Of a DNA stretch of 64,000 nucleotides, positions 26,439 through 33,684 are shown one piece after another. The translations under genes were made by a program, and so were the position numbers. The stretch comes from a bacterium (GTDB taxonomy: Bacteria; Bacillota; Bacilli; Lactobacillales; Streptococcaceae), in NCBI GenBank assembly GCA_905221215.1, contig CAJNCI010000002.1, positions 1-64,000 on the forward strand. Direction: 5' to 3'. The notes below the pieces were generated by a model that was not told the origin of the DNA, ran no database searches, and saw only the letters and a list, made by a program, of their open reading frames with translations. Numbering within the stretch: the stretch's first letter is position 1; every line of letters starts with the position of its first letter.

Positions 26439-27515
26439 TTAGTTAAACTTATTTTTCCACTCCCCAAATACAGTATTAGGAATAAGATAAACATCCCCTA
26501 AAGAACGAGTTAATGCGACATATAGCCTATTTCTTGACTTATTAGATAGATTAACCCAGTTTGATAAGTCACTTGTTGGCTCAGTTAATATTACACAAGT
26601 TTGAAGGTAAGTATCGCCTTTTGAATAAGACCAATTAATAGAATTATCTATCCTATTATGGTTTATTCTTTTATCCCAAACTAATTTAGGAATATTAGAA
26701 TCAATCAGAATTTGATTCGCTTCAGAAGCACTGTTTAACCACCTAATTTCCCCATTGTTATCAGATAGAGATTCAATAGGAATCCTCAAATGAGTACTAA
26801 TGAAACCACAAACTTTTGGAGCTACCCTCCGACTTTTTATTAGAGTATCTGTATCAATCTTAATTTTAGGAGATAATTTCTGAGATAAATCTTCAACAGA
26901 AGAGATTTCAGAAAATGGCAAATCTGAGCCTTTTCCATCCCTTCGAATTGGAGCTACTAAGCTTTGAAAAATATCCCCTACAGCCACGATGCTATTCTTA
27001 GATGATTCCAGAAGATACTTTAAAAGTTTAAAATTCCAACCGTTATAATCTTGAAATTCATCTATATAGATAGTATCACAAAAATTATTCAATCTATTGA
27101 GAGACATCTTTTTGAAATTATTATCTTGCTTTATAAAAAATTTACTCAATCTGGATACATAGAATTTACCATCTATTAAAAAATGCTTAGGGTTATCCAA
27201 TTTAAAGTAACTATATTTACGAGGGTCAGTCTCTGGTTCAATATTGACTTCAACACCTTTGCTCTTTATGATTGGAAAATTAGCAATAGGCTCAAAAGGT
27301 CTAATTAACTGATTATATACAAATGAATCAAAAGTTGAAACTTTGATGTTTTCTGGAATTTTTCCTTTGAAGCGTTTTAACAATTCATTTCGAATATTTT
27401 CAACATTTTGATTGGTAAATGTAATAAGAAATACTCGTTTATCTTCAGAAAAATCATTTGCAATAAAATAAGTTTTTCCTGCACCAGCAGAAGCTAATAC
27501 TATTTTTTTATCCAT
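26439..27515 (-). CDS. UvrD/PcrA-like superfamily I helicase (GajB-like)
   Basis: A 358-residue ATPase: Walker A ASAGAGKT (8-15), motif Ia ITFTNQN, motif II IDEFQD (151-156), motif III VGDIFQS (179-185) and a C-terminal VALTR motif VI. Motif IV/V regions are reduced; the protein is clearly shorter than the roughly 490-residue GajB of the type system, as I recall it. Its ATG lies inside the last codons of the OLD-nuclease gene (16-bp overlap), so the two are translated together. In Gabija the helicase-like partner activates the nuclease against phage. Confidence 0.82.
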   Translation of the reverse strand: MDKKIVLASAGAGKTYFIANDFSEDKRVFLITFTNQNVENIRNELLKRFKGKIPENIKVSTFDSFVYNQLIRPFEPIANFPIIKSKGVEVNIEPETDPRKYSYFKLDNPKHFLIDGKFYVSRLSKFFIKQDNNFKKMSLNRLNNFCDTIYIDEFQDYNGWNFKLLKYLLESSKNSIVAVGDIFQSLVAPIRRDGKGSDLPFSEISSVEDLSQKLSPKIKIDTDTLIKSRRVAPKVCGFISTHLRIPIESLSDNNGEIRWLNSASEANQILIDSNIPKLVWDKRINHNRIDNSINWSYSKGDTYLQTCVILTEPTSDLSNWVNLSNKSRNRLYVALTRSLGDVYLIPNTVFGEWKNKFN

Positions 27516-29050
27516 TGAGTCGCCTCAACTAAATAATTTGGAATAGAAAGTGATTCTATATTTTTCTCAATAAACAGTGCGGTCTCAGCTTTATTTTTCA
27601 ACATATGTGCACAAGCTTTGGGCATATCATCTTCCTTATATTTAGGTTCAGTCTTCTTGTCTTTATATTCTTCATCAAAAGTGCTCTTATTGGAATTATA
27701 AAAAGCAACTTCGAGTGTCCAATTTTCAATATTCTCATCAGAAAAAATACTAAATAAGTCTGTATTATCGTATTGTTTATTCTTTCCATCATTATCAGTA
27801 ATTACTACAACTTTTTTATTTAAGGACTCTGCAATTTTACGATACCTTTCGTAGGAAATACTCCCCATAGAAATTATCTCAATACCATCAGCCTCAATCT
27901 TACTACCTAAAACCTTTTGATAAATAGCTGTAAGAATGATATACTCTGCCGCACCTTCAACTAAAATAACCTTCTCAGCCAATATAAATCTCAAAATGTC
28001 CAAGTTATCAATTTTCGAAAAATACATTGATGTATCATCATCTAAACTCTTTAAGCTTTTTGTTTCTTTGTCTGAAAGCCATATTACATTCTTCAAGTCC
28101 AGTCTACTCACCACCAGCGAACTATGCGACACTACAATTACTTGTTCGTTAGTTCGTTGTTTCAATAGGTCAATTAATTTTCTTGTATTAGTAAAGCTTA
28201 AATGATTTTCAGGCTCATCAATAAATATAATATCAAATATTCCATTAGATAAAGAGGTCTCAATTTTAATTAAATTTTCTTTTCCTTTCCCCATATCTTG
28301 AATTGAGATATTGTTTTCATAAATGTCAATCAGTTTAAGGAGGTCAGTTTTAGTAGAATCAAATCCAATATGTTTATCATCATCAATTTTTAAATTTTCT
28401 TTTTGATTATCAATAAAACCTTGAAGTTGTCGCTTGAAGTCAGAAGCTACTTCTCGGTGTAAATTTAAGTCCACTTTAGCCTGATAAAGATTTCTGGCGT
28501 ACCCACCAAACAAGTCATATTTCTGAGAAGAATTGTCCAAAAATATAGTATTTCTTGAAAGTAGCTGGCGTTTATAACTTTTTCCTTGAAAAGTGTTCCA
28601 AGAGGCACGATAATACTCTACTGGAATTATTTTGTTTTTAGCAAACTCATCAAAATTGACATTATTTAAAAAATCCATATCAAATTCATATACAAATTTA
28701 ATCCCACAGTAAAACTTATCTTTTTCAGGAGTATTATAGTGAAGGCCAGAAAATTCTGATGCTATGATAGAGCCTTGAAAATCTAAAAATACTTCGATAT
28801 CAATCTTAGGAAGTGTATCTTTACTTGGATTATCAAAGAAATGCTGGATATCCTCTTTATTCAAATATCTATCAAGCGATGAATCTGCACGATTGAAAAC
28901 AGATTGGTTTAGAGCTATATCCAACGCTAACAATAAGCTGGATTTTCCACTTTCATTTTCTCCTACAATAACCGAAATTTCATCATTGAATTTTACTTCC
29001 AATTCTCTAAATTTTTTAAAACCTTTAATTCGAAGAGCTTTTATTATCAC
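27500..29050 (-). CDS. OLD-family ATPase-TOPRIM nuclease (GajA-like)
   Basis: A 516-residue protein. The ABC-type ATPase part has Walker A GENESGKS (30-37), a signature-like GKGKEN near 254, Walker B IIFIDEPENH (274-283) and the switch His in VVSHSS (306-311). The TOPRIM nuclease follows, with the Glu in LVEGAAEY (365) and DND in ITDNDGK (419-421). OLD proteins next to a UvrD-like helicase are class 2, the Gabija architecture. Start is GTG 29050 with AGAGG 9 bp upstream and an extended -10 at 29088-29093. AT-rich relative to the core. Confidence 0.85.
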   Translation of the reverse strand: MIIKALRIKGFKKFRELEVKFNDEISVIVGENESGKSSLLLALDIALNQSVFNRADSSLDRYLNKEDIQHFFDNPSKDTLPKIDIEVFLDFQGSIIASEFSGLHYNTPEKDKFYCGIKFVYEFDMDFLNNVNFDEFAKNKIIPVEYYRASWNTFQGKSYKRQLLSRNTIFLDNSSQKYDLFGGYARNLYQAKVDLNLHREVASDFKRQLQGFIDNQKENLKIDDDKHIGFDSTKTDLLKLIDIYENNISIQDMGKGKENLIKIETSLSNGIFDIIFIDEPENHLSFTNTRKLIDLLKQRTNEQVIVVSHSSLVVSRLDLKNVIWLSDKETKSLKSLDDDTSMYFSKIDNLDILRFILAEKVILVEGAAEYIILTAIYQKVLGSKIEADGIEIISMGSISYERYRKIAESLNKKVVVITDNDGKNKQYDNTDLFSIFSDENIENWTLEVAFYNSNKSTFDEEYKDKKTEPKYKEDDMPKACAHMLKNKAETALFIEKNIESLSIPNYLVEATQWIKK

Positions 29051-29087
29051 GATAAATTACCTCTTTTGTTTAGCTATCTATACATTT

Positions 29088-29096
29088 ATTATACCA
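29088..29096 (-). promoter_or_regulatory. extended -10 of the OLD/helicase operon
   Basis: TGGTATAAT on the minus strand, 37 bp before the GTG start; no good -35. Confidence 0.5.
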
Positions 29097-29212
29097 CTTT
29101 AAAGCCTACATTTGCTTCATACCAAAAATTTTCGAAAAAAGTATTGGAAGTCTAAATTTTTTACTATTGTTCGACATCACACCTATTATATCCAAATTTA
29201 TTCTTTATTATG

Positions 29213-29285
29213 GACATTTTTAAACGCAGTTTTTCTTTAGATTTTGAAAAATATTGTGCAAATACAAAATAAGCCATATGTCAAA
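29213..29285 (-). repeat. promoter-less remnant of the 55-residue gene's leader
   Basis: The segment TTTTTAAACGCAGTTTTTC then TTTAGATTTT and AATACAAAATAAG resembles 25665-25695 and 25771-25785. The roughly 70 bp that carry the consensus promoter in the other copy are missing here. Confidence 0.55.
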
Positions 29286-29358
29286 GTGGAGCTGAAAAAC
29301 GCTCCACACACAGAACTCGAAAATAATCTGAGTTCATACATCTTATGAGTGAATTAAA

Positions 29359-29389
29359 AGACGGTTCAAAAAATGAGCCGTCTTTTTTC
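29359..29389. terminator. terminator of the lipoprotein operon
   Basis: AGACGGTTC and GAGCCGTCT pair (one G-U) with T runs on both sides. It lies 110 bp after the last gene of the operon. Confidence 0.7.
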
Positions 29390-29502
29390 TATTATTCGTT
29401 AAATATAAATATTGGTTTTTTGGGGTTAGGTGCCTTAGATTTAAATAAGAGAAGATAATCTTAGTTTTATCTGGCAGTATAACTAAACTGTAACTCCTTA
29501 AC

Positions 29503-29682
29503 TTATTTTTCTTCTTTTTCCGCCTTACGTTTTTCTTCATGCTTATCCAGACTTTTCGAAAAGAATTGCTCAGTTAAATCTGTTAGCCAATCTGCAAAAC
29601 GCTCGCCTGCGAATTGAATAGCGATAAGAATTCCAGTTACTACAATAAAAACCAGAATCAAGTAATTATCCAAATTAGCCAT
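29503..29682 (-). CDS. small membrane protein, 59 residues
   Basis: MANLDNYLILVFIVVTGILI... has one membrane segment (about 7-24), then an amphipathic stretch and a Lys/Glu-rich tail (DKHEEKRKAEKEEK). AAGGA precedes the ATG, which starts one base after the upstream stop. Last gene of a six-gene operon. Unknown function. Confidence 0.7.
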   Translation of the reverse strand: MANLDNYLILVFIVVTGILIAIQFAGERFADWLTDLTEQFFSKSLDKHEEKRKAEKEEK

Positions 29683-29683
29683 T

Positions 29684-30016
29684 TTAATTATTTTTTCCTT
29701 GTTTTCTTTCTTCTACTAAAATATCTTTAAAATCGTCATCTTGCCAAAGTGTGAAAAAAGTAATTCCACCAACTATAGCAGAAACCATCACACCTGTAAG
29801 GCTACTTCCACGCTTTTTCGAAACCAGTTTGTTTATCTCTTTACCTGCGGATTTAAATAGCCCAGCTGAGAGATAAGAATCAGGATTAAATACGGAACCT
29901 GCTGTATAGCTTTGCCCGTAATAAATCACTGAACCATTATCTCTAAATCCATAAAATAGAAACCCAATGATAGCTATTGTTATAATTGCCAACCGAATTT
30001 TAATGCTATTTTTCAT
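29684..30016 (-). CDS. membrane protein, 110 residues
   Basis: Two predicted membrane segments, about 9-24 (LAIITIAIIGFLFYGF) and about 73-92 (SLTGVMVSAIVGGITFFTLW), enclose a region of about 48 residues (DNGSVIYYGQSYTAGSVFNP...) that would lie outside. Fifth gene of the operon. Not recognised. Confidence 0.7.
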   Translation of the reverse strand: MKNSIKIRLAIITIAIIGFLFYGFRDNGSVIYYGQSYTAGSVFNPDSYLSAGLFKSAGKEINKLVSKKRGSSLTGVMVSAIVGGITFFTLWQDDDFKDILVEERKQGKNN

Positions 30017-30034
30017 ATTACTTTACCTTTTACG

Positions 30035-30424
30035 TTACTTATAATCGATACCTTTTCTTGTTATCGCAACGACCTTTCCTTTACTAAGAAAAACAATCAC
30101 TGACTTACCATCTTTTAATTTGTAAACGTAGTAGTCTGTAATGATACCATTTATTCCCACAGTCCAATTTGATTTCTGAGACAGGATTGATTCACTACTG
30201 GATAAGTCCATTTTTAGTAGTTTTTCATATAGCTGGGTAACATCACTAAGAGAAGAGGACTTCTCGTGTGGTGCTCCAACCGCCTTAAGCAAGTCTTTTT
30301 CGGTTAGCTCATTCTGAACACTTGGAAAATTCGATAAAACCAAATCCTTTCTCTTATTTGCACAAGAAACAAGTAATAGAATCATAGCTAAACATGTAAA
30401 TACCATTCCTAATTTTTTCATCAT
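30035..30424 (-). CDS. small lipoprotein, 129 residues
   Basis: The N terminus is a lipoprotein signal: KK, a hydrophobic core, and lipobox LVSC with Cys21. The mature part (about 109 residues) has an acidic region then a beta-rich end (YYVYKLKDGKSVIVFLSKGKVVAITRKG) reminiscent of SmpA/OmlA-like small lipoproteins, a tentative likeness. Its ATG overlaps the upstream stop by one base. Confidence 0.75.
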   Translation of the reverse strand: MMKKLGMVFTCLAMILLLVSCANKRKDLVLSNFPSVQNELTEKDLLKAVGAPHEKSSSLSDVTQLYEKLLKMDLSSSESILSQKSNWTVGINGIITDYYVYKLKDGKSVIVFLSKGKVVAITRKGIDYK

Positions 30425-30879
30425 TATTCTACCTTTTTAAATTCAAACTTTAACGAATTTTCTCCAATCATAAAACCATTCTGGTTATCAGAATTATCAT
30501 TTAATGGCTTATTTTCAAAATATAAAGTCTTTTGGTCATCGGACAGGGTTGCAATTCCGGAAATATTTTTTCCTTCAATTACAATTTTGTCACCTTTTTG
30601 ATGCCATTTGGCGGAGAAAGTTTCGCCGTTGTCCATTGTTAAAGTTCCGTCCTTTTTTATCTCCATAGTAGCATTCCAGTGAATATATTTAGAGATAATT
30701 GAAGCAAGGTCGGCTTGTCCAGTTGCTTTGCCTGCAATTTTCGCTCCATCTTCTCTAACACTTCCTTGGTCGAAGATATCGGTTTTCCATTTACCTGTGA
30801 AGTTTTTAGGGGAACTACAACCTAAAAGCATAATACATGACAGTAAAATTATAAATGAGAAAAATAATCTTCTCTTCAT
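30424..30879 (-). CDS. lipoprotein, 151 residues
   Basis: The start is set at ATG 30879 (AAAGAG upstream), giving MKRRLFFSFIILLSCIMLLG with lipobox LLGC and Cys21. The mature part begins FTGKWKTD and has repeated short beta strands (GTLTMDNGETFSAKW, GDKIVIEGK), like small lipocalin-type domains. A longer upstream frame would bury the signal peptide and is rejected. It is exported and lipid-anchored. Unknown role. Confidence 0.75.
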   Translation of the reverse strand: MKRRLFFSFIILLSCIMLLGCSSPKNFTGKWKTDIFDQGSVREDGAKIAGKATGQADLASIISKYIHWNATMEIKKDGTLTMDNGETFSAKWHQKGDKIVIEGKNISGIATLSDDQKTLYFENKPLNDNSDNQNGFMIGENSLKFEFKKVE

Positions 30880-30898
30880 AGATACTCTTTCTAATAAA

Positions 30899-31069
30899 TT
30901 ACCAATATCTATCAAAGGCACTAAGAATATAGCTAAGGTCTTTGGATTGTTCTTTAATTTTCCCACCAACGACTAATTGATATTCAATTCCGCCAAGAAA
31001 ACCACCTGAGCTTTCAATAACCTCAACCAATTCACCACGAACTACTTTTTGATTTAAACGAGTATTCAT
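30899..31069 (-). CDS. small cytoplasmic protein, 56 residues
   Basis: MNTRLNQKVVRGELVEVIES... to AFDRYW. AGAGG lies 6 bp before the ATG. Pattern of beta strands (VVRGELVEVI, IEYQLVVGGK) and a final helix. Second gene of the operon. Unknown. Confidence 0.65.
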   Translation of the reverse strand: MNTRLNQKVVRGELVEVIESSGGFLGGIEYQLVVGGKIKEQSKDLSYILSAFDRYW

Positions 31070-31087
31070 TTTAAACCTCTTTCTATT

Positions 31088-31480
31088 CTATATCGAACTA
31101 TATTGCATAATTCGTTCTATAATGGCGTCACGGCGTTTAATGCTTTCAGACATTTTTATCGCACCATTAAGACCATACCACATTTTCGAAAATCCAGAAT
31201 CACCTAAAGCAATGAGCTGAAGCCCGCATTCATCCTCAAGTTGGTAAACATAAACCTGAACTGCATAAAATTGCGGAGAGAATAAGCCAGCTTTACCTTT
31301 AATGACGATTTCTATATCAGCTCTATCATCAAAATCAGCTAATGCACCCGAACTACTCTGAATAGCTTCTGGGGTTGTTTTCCACTCGGCACAAATTTCT
31401 TGAAGAATCACGCCAATATCAGAAACCGAAAGTTTGGTTGTTACCTCAACTGAGTCGGCTTTTAAGTCGTTAAGTCCCAT
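31088..31480 (-). CDS. unknown 130-residue protein, first gene of the lipoprotein operon
   Basis: MGLNDLKADSVEVTTKLSVS...: the ATG at 31480 has GGAGG 6 bp upstream; a TTG further up is rejected. Soluble alpha/beta protein with DFDDRADIEIVIKGKAG in the middle and a C-terminal helix (IKRRDAIIERIMQY). Not recognised. Confidence 0.65.
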   Translation of the reverse strand: MGLNDLKADSVEVTTKLSVSDIGVILQEICAEWKTTPEAIQSSSGALADFDDRADIEIVIKGKAGLFSPQFYAVQVYVYQLEDECGLQLIALGDSGFSKMWYGLNGAIKMSESIKRRDAIIERIMQYSSI

Positions 31481-31541
31481 AAAGAACCTCCATTTTTTAT
31501 TTTTCACTCAAAAAATCCCTGCTACAATAGGGGTTGAGCTT

Positions 31542-31569
31542 GTTTTAGTTAACGGTCGTCAACTAAAAC
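31542..31569 (+). repeat. 28-bp palindrome L (possible serine-recombinase site)
   Basis: GTTTTAGTTAACG and CGTCAACTAAAAC flank a central GT; the half-sites match at 12 of 13 positions. A related palindrome with its GT core on the other strand lies at 31658-31685. Confidence 0.6.
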
Positions 31570-31572
31570 AAT

Positions 31573-31630
31573 GAAAAAATAAAAATGCCAATTCAACAAG
31601 GTAACTAAAATCTTATTAAATCAGCATTTT
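31573..31630 (-). terminator. strong hairpin/terminator in the leader of the lipoprotein operon
   Basis: On the minus strand 31630-31612 pairs with 31600-31582 over 19 bp (Watson-Crick and G-U only) around an 11-nt loop, followed by TATTTTTTC. It stands between the promoter and the first gene, so it would end most transcripts or act as an attenuator. Confidence 0.65.
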
Positions 31631-31657
31631 AAAATATTTTTATTGATAACTTTGATT

Positions 31658-31685
31658 GTTTTAACAAACGACCGTTTGCTAAAAC
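31658..31685 (-). repeat. 28-bp palindrome R (possible serine-recombinase site)
   Basis: On the minus strand GTTTTAGCAAACG and CGTTTGTTAAAAC flank a central GT; half-sites match at 12 of 13 positions. It shares GTTTTAG..AACGGTCGT with palindrome L in opposite orientation and lies just downstream of the predicted promoter. Confidence 0.6.
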
Positions 31686-31698
31686 TGTTGATAGGTTT

Positions 31699-31727
31699 AA
31701 TTTACTATTTTTCTAAGGATTTGTCAA
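31699..31727 (-). promoter_or_regulatory. promoter of the lipoprotein operon
   Basis: TTGACA (31727-31722), 17 bp, TAAATT (31704-31699). It lies between the recombinase stop and palindrome R. Confidence 0.55.
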
Positions 31728-31731
31728 TCAA

Positions 31732-32376
31732 TTATAGGTGATTTCTTCTATTTATTTGAATACCATTGCGCTTCAGCACATTATAAATAGTTGCGGTGGA
31801 AATACTCAGCTGATTCGCAATCTTGCGCACAGATAATTCTTTTCGTAGGTATTGCTCGATTATTTGTTTTTCGGTAGCTTTAGGCAACCCTTTATTACCA
31901 AGTTTCACACCTTTTTCTTTGGCTTTACGGAGTCCGTCTTTAGTACGCTCAGAAATCGCTTGAAGCTCCCATTCTGCCACATAACCCAACATCAAACAAA
32001 AGAATTTTCCAGTTAAAGAATCTGTTTCAATATTTTCATGAATAGATTGAAGATGAATACCATGCTTGGTCAAATCTTCAATAATAGCGGATAGGTGAAG
32101 CATCTTTCTTGTAAGCCTATCTAATTTATATACGACAAAATTTGTTTTAACCCCTTGTTTAGCATAATTTTTGGCTAATTTTAACGCCTTATCAAGCTTC
32201 GGTCTATCTTGATTTCCTCCTGAGTCTTTTTCGATATAGAGCTTGTCGCAAAAGTTGAGAGCTTCTTTTTGAACAGATAAACCCAATTCCTGTCGATTAT
32301 CTGTCGAACTGACACGAGCATAACCGATAGTTATGGTTTTGATATTTTCTAATTTATTCTTGTGATGATTTGTCAA
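31732..32376 (-). CDS. serine recombinase of the resolvase/invertase family
   Basis: A 214-residue enzyme of the small resolvase/invertase class. The catalytic domain has GYARVSS (nucleophile near Ser23), YKLDRLTRK and the E helix region around LGYVAEWELQAISERTKDG. The C-terminal helix-turn-helix (ELSVRKIANQLSISTATIYNVLKR, about 180-205) binds the site. Such enzymes invert or resolve DNA between 26-28-bp sites with a 2-bp core. Two suitable palindromes lie directly downstream. It is separate from the element's own large recombinase. Confidence 0.88.
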   Translation of the reverse strand: MTNHHKNKLENIKTITIGYARVSSTDNRQELGLSVQKEALNFCDKLYIEKDSGGNQDRPKLDKALKLAKNYAKQGVKTNFVVYKLDRLTRKMLHLSAIIEDLTKHGIHLQSIHENIETDSLTGKFFCLMLGYVAEWELQAISERTKDGLRKAKEKGVKLGNKGLPKATEKQIIEQYLRKELSVRKIANQLSISTATIYNVLKRNGIQINRRNHL

Positions 32377-32441
32377 AATTTCTCCTTTCTTTACTATTGT
32401 AGCAGGTAGTTATATTTTAGAGAAAAATTAACGAAATAAAA

Positions 32442-32459
32442 AAGACCCACTAGGGTCTT
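32442..32459 (-). terminator. terminator of the 126-residue gene
   Basis: AAGACCC and GGGTCTT pair around a 4-nt loop; the minus strand continues TTTTTATTTC. Confidence 0.8.
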
Positions 32460-32463
32460 GAGA

Positions 32464-32844
32464 TTAAAGTATAGGTTCTCCAAAGATAGCATTATTATAT
32501 CTAAACATCTTTAGCATTTCATCATATACTTCAATATCCATTCCAATAGTTTTAGAAATAGCATCATCAATTCCATCCGCACCAATAAGCATAAGCTCAT
32601 CTTTCGGGATAGTTTCAAGCTCTTTCTTTAGGTTTATCGCAAAATGTTTCATCTTGTTAGATAAGGCTGTATTCATGTTGCGCAATTCTTCTATTCGTTC
32701 GATAGGCATATCAAGAACTCTTGAAATTATCTCGTCTTTAACGCATAATATTGCCAATCTTCTTGCAATAGAATCATCTGAATATGGGTCAGAAAGTGTA
32801 TCAAGCCAAACAAATGTGCTATTAATATCTTTTGGTAAATCCAT
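32464..32844 (-). CDS. unknown protein, paralogue A (126 residues)
   Basis: MDLPKDINSTFVWLDTLSDP... shares W-x-DT-x-x-DPYS-x-(D/E)S-(I/V)-ARRL with the next gene (33139-33531), so the two are diverged duplicates. Soluble and helical, with an acidic C-terminal half. AAGGAGGG precedes the ATG. It has its own promoter, structured leader and terminator, so it is a complete one-gene unit. Function not recognised. Confidence 0.65.
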   Translation of the reverse strand: MDLPKDINSTFVWLDTLSDPYSDDSIARRLAILCVKDEIISRVLDMPIERIEELRNMNTALSNKMKHFAINLKKELETIPKDELMLIGADGIDDAISKTIGMDIEVYDEMLKMFRYNNAIFGEPIL

Positions 32845-32868
32845 ACTTTTCCCTCCTTAAAAAATACT

Positions 32869-32902
32869 AAACCTACCGTTCACCCACGGTAGGTTTTACC
32901 GT
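32869..32902 (-). promoter_or_regulatory. leader RNA with alternative hairpins, copy A
   Basis: On the minus strand AAACCTACCG (32896-32887) pairs with CGGTAGGTTT (32878-32869), followed by AGTATTTTTT and then the ribosome site. An upstream ACGGTA (32902-32897) can instead pair with the TACCG of the first strand, so two folds compete. Confidence 0.6.
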
Positions 32903-32973
32903 AAATGAACGCATAAATTCTTTTTTTCAAAGAAGAACGCAAGTTACATAAAACAAAGATGTTTTACTTGCTT

Positions 32974-33002
32974 ATTATACAATACATAAAAATATATGTC
33001 AA
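32974..33002 (-). promoter_or_regulatory. consensus promoter of paralogue A
   Basis: TTGACA (33002-32997), 17 bp, TATAAT (32979-32974). The leader is about 120 nt. Confidence 0.85.
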
Positions 33003-33107
33003 TTCCATTTTTGGTTTTCTTCTATCTCTTCTTCACTACAACTAACAATTTTAATACTATCTTGTTGATTCAGGGGGATATTTTACTATGGATTGAGGGA
33101 CGAGAAA

Positions 33108-33130
33108 AGACCTCTCATTCATAGAGGTCT
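33108..33130 (-). terminator. terminator of paralogue B
   Basis: AGACCTCT and AGAGGTCT pair around a 7-nt loop; the minus strand continues TTTTCTCG. Confidence 0.75.
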
Positions 33131-33138
33131 CAAAAAAA

Positions 33139-33531
33139 TCAAATGTTACTATCTTTCAACCCTTCTTTTAAAATCAAATATTGATCATTCGTCAACCCAA
33201 GAATTTCCTGCATAATATGCTCAATAGTATCTTGGAGTTCTTGTTGTTTAACAGATCCACTTTCATACAAAAGTTTAGACGAACCATCTGTTTTAGATAT
33301 ATACCTCATTACATTGTTAATTGTTTTTTCATTCTTTTCAGATAACTTAACTTGTTGTTTTAAAGTATATCCTGTAATTTTTTCAACAATTTCTCGACCA
33401 TTAGACATAAACGGCATGTAATCAAAGTAAACTAATAATCTTCTTGCCACACTCTCTTTTGAATATGGGTCATTAGCGGTATCGTTCCAGATTATTTGCT
33501 TAATTCTGTCAGGAACACGATTTTGAAACAT
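33139..33531 (-). CDS. unknown protein, paralogue B (130 residues)
   Basis: MFQNRVPDRIKQIIWNDTAN... shares the DPYSKESVARRL block with paralogue A and has a similar helical C-terminal half (LQDTIEHIMQEILGLTNDQY). The ATG at 33531 is chosen because GGAGG is 6 bp upstream. Own consensus promoter, leader and terminator. Unknown function. Confidence 0.65.
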   Translation of the reverse strand: MFQNRVPDRIKQIIWNDTANDPYSKESVARRLLVYFDYMPFMSNGREIVEKITGYTLKQQVKLSEKNEKTINNVMRYISKTDGSSKLLYESGSVKQQELQDTIEHIMQEILGLTNDQYLILKEGLKDSNI

Positions 33532-33551
33532 ATATTTTACCTCCAAATTTT

Positions 33552-33592
33552 ACCTACCGCTTGCTCGGTAGGTATACTTATTTCCTACCAAG
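33552..33592 (-). promoter_or_regulatory. leader RNA with alternative hairpins, copy B
   Basis: On the minus strand ACCTACCG (33573-33566) pairs with CGGTAGGT (33559-33552) right before the GGAGG site. An upstream CTTGGTAGG (33592-33584) can instead pair with CCTACCGAG. The same three-part plan is found before paralogue A. Confidence 0.6.
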
Positions 33593-33655
33593 TGCAAGGG
33601 CTACAATTCAGAAGTAAAATCCGAAAAGTGCGAAAATATTAAATTTTATAGCTTA

Positions 33656-33684
33656 ATTATACACTAATATTTATGTTTTGTCAA
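33656..33684 (-). promoter_or_regulatory. consensus promoter of paralogue B
   Basis: TTGACA (33684-33679), 17 bp, TATAAT (33661-33656). It overlaps the stop codon region of the upstream 306-residue gene. Confidence 0.85.

Noticed and set aside
26439..29050. PARIS or retron-type defence system
   Set aside because: The ATPase and TOPRIM domains are fused in one OLD protein with a UvrD-like partner, and there is no DUF4435 protein or reverse transcriptase.
29343..29540. 65-codon basic frame on the minus strand after the lipoprotein operon
   Set aside because: It overlaps the 59-residue gene out of frame and runs through the operon terminator; no ribosome site at its start.
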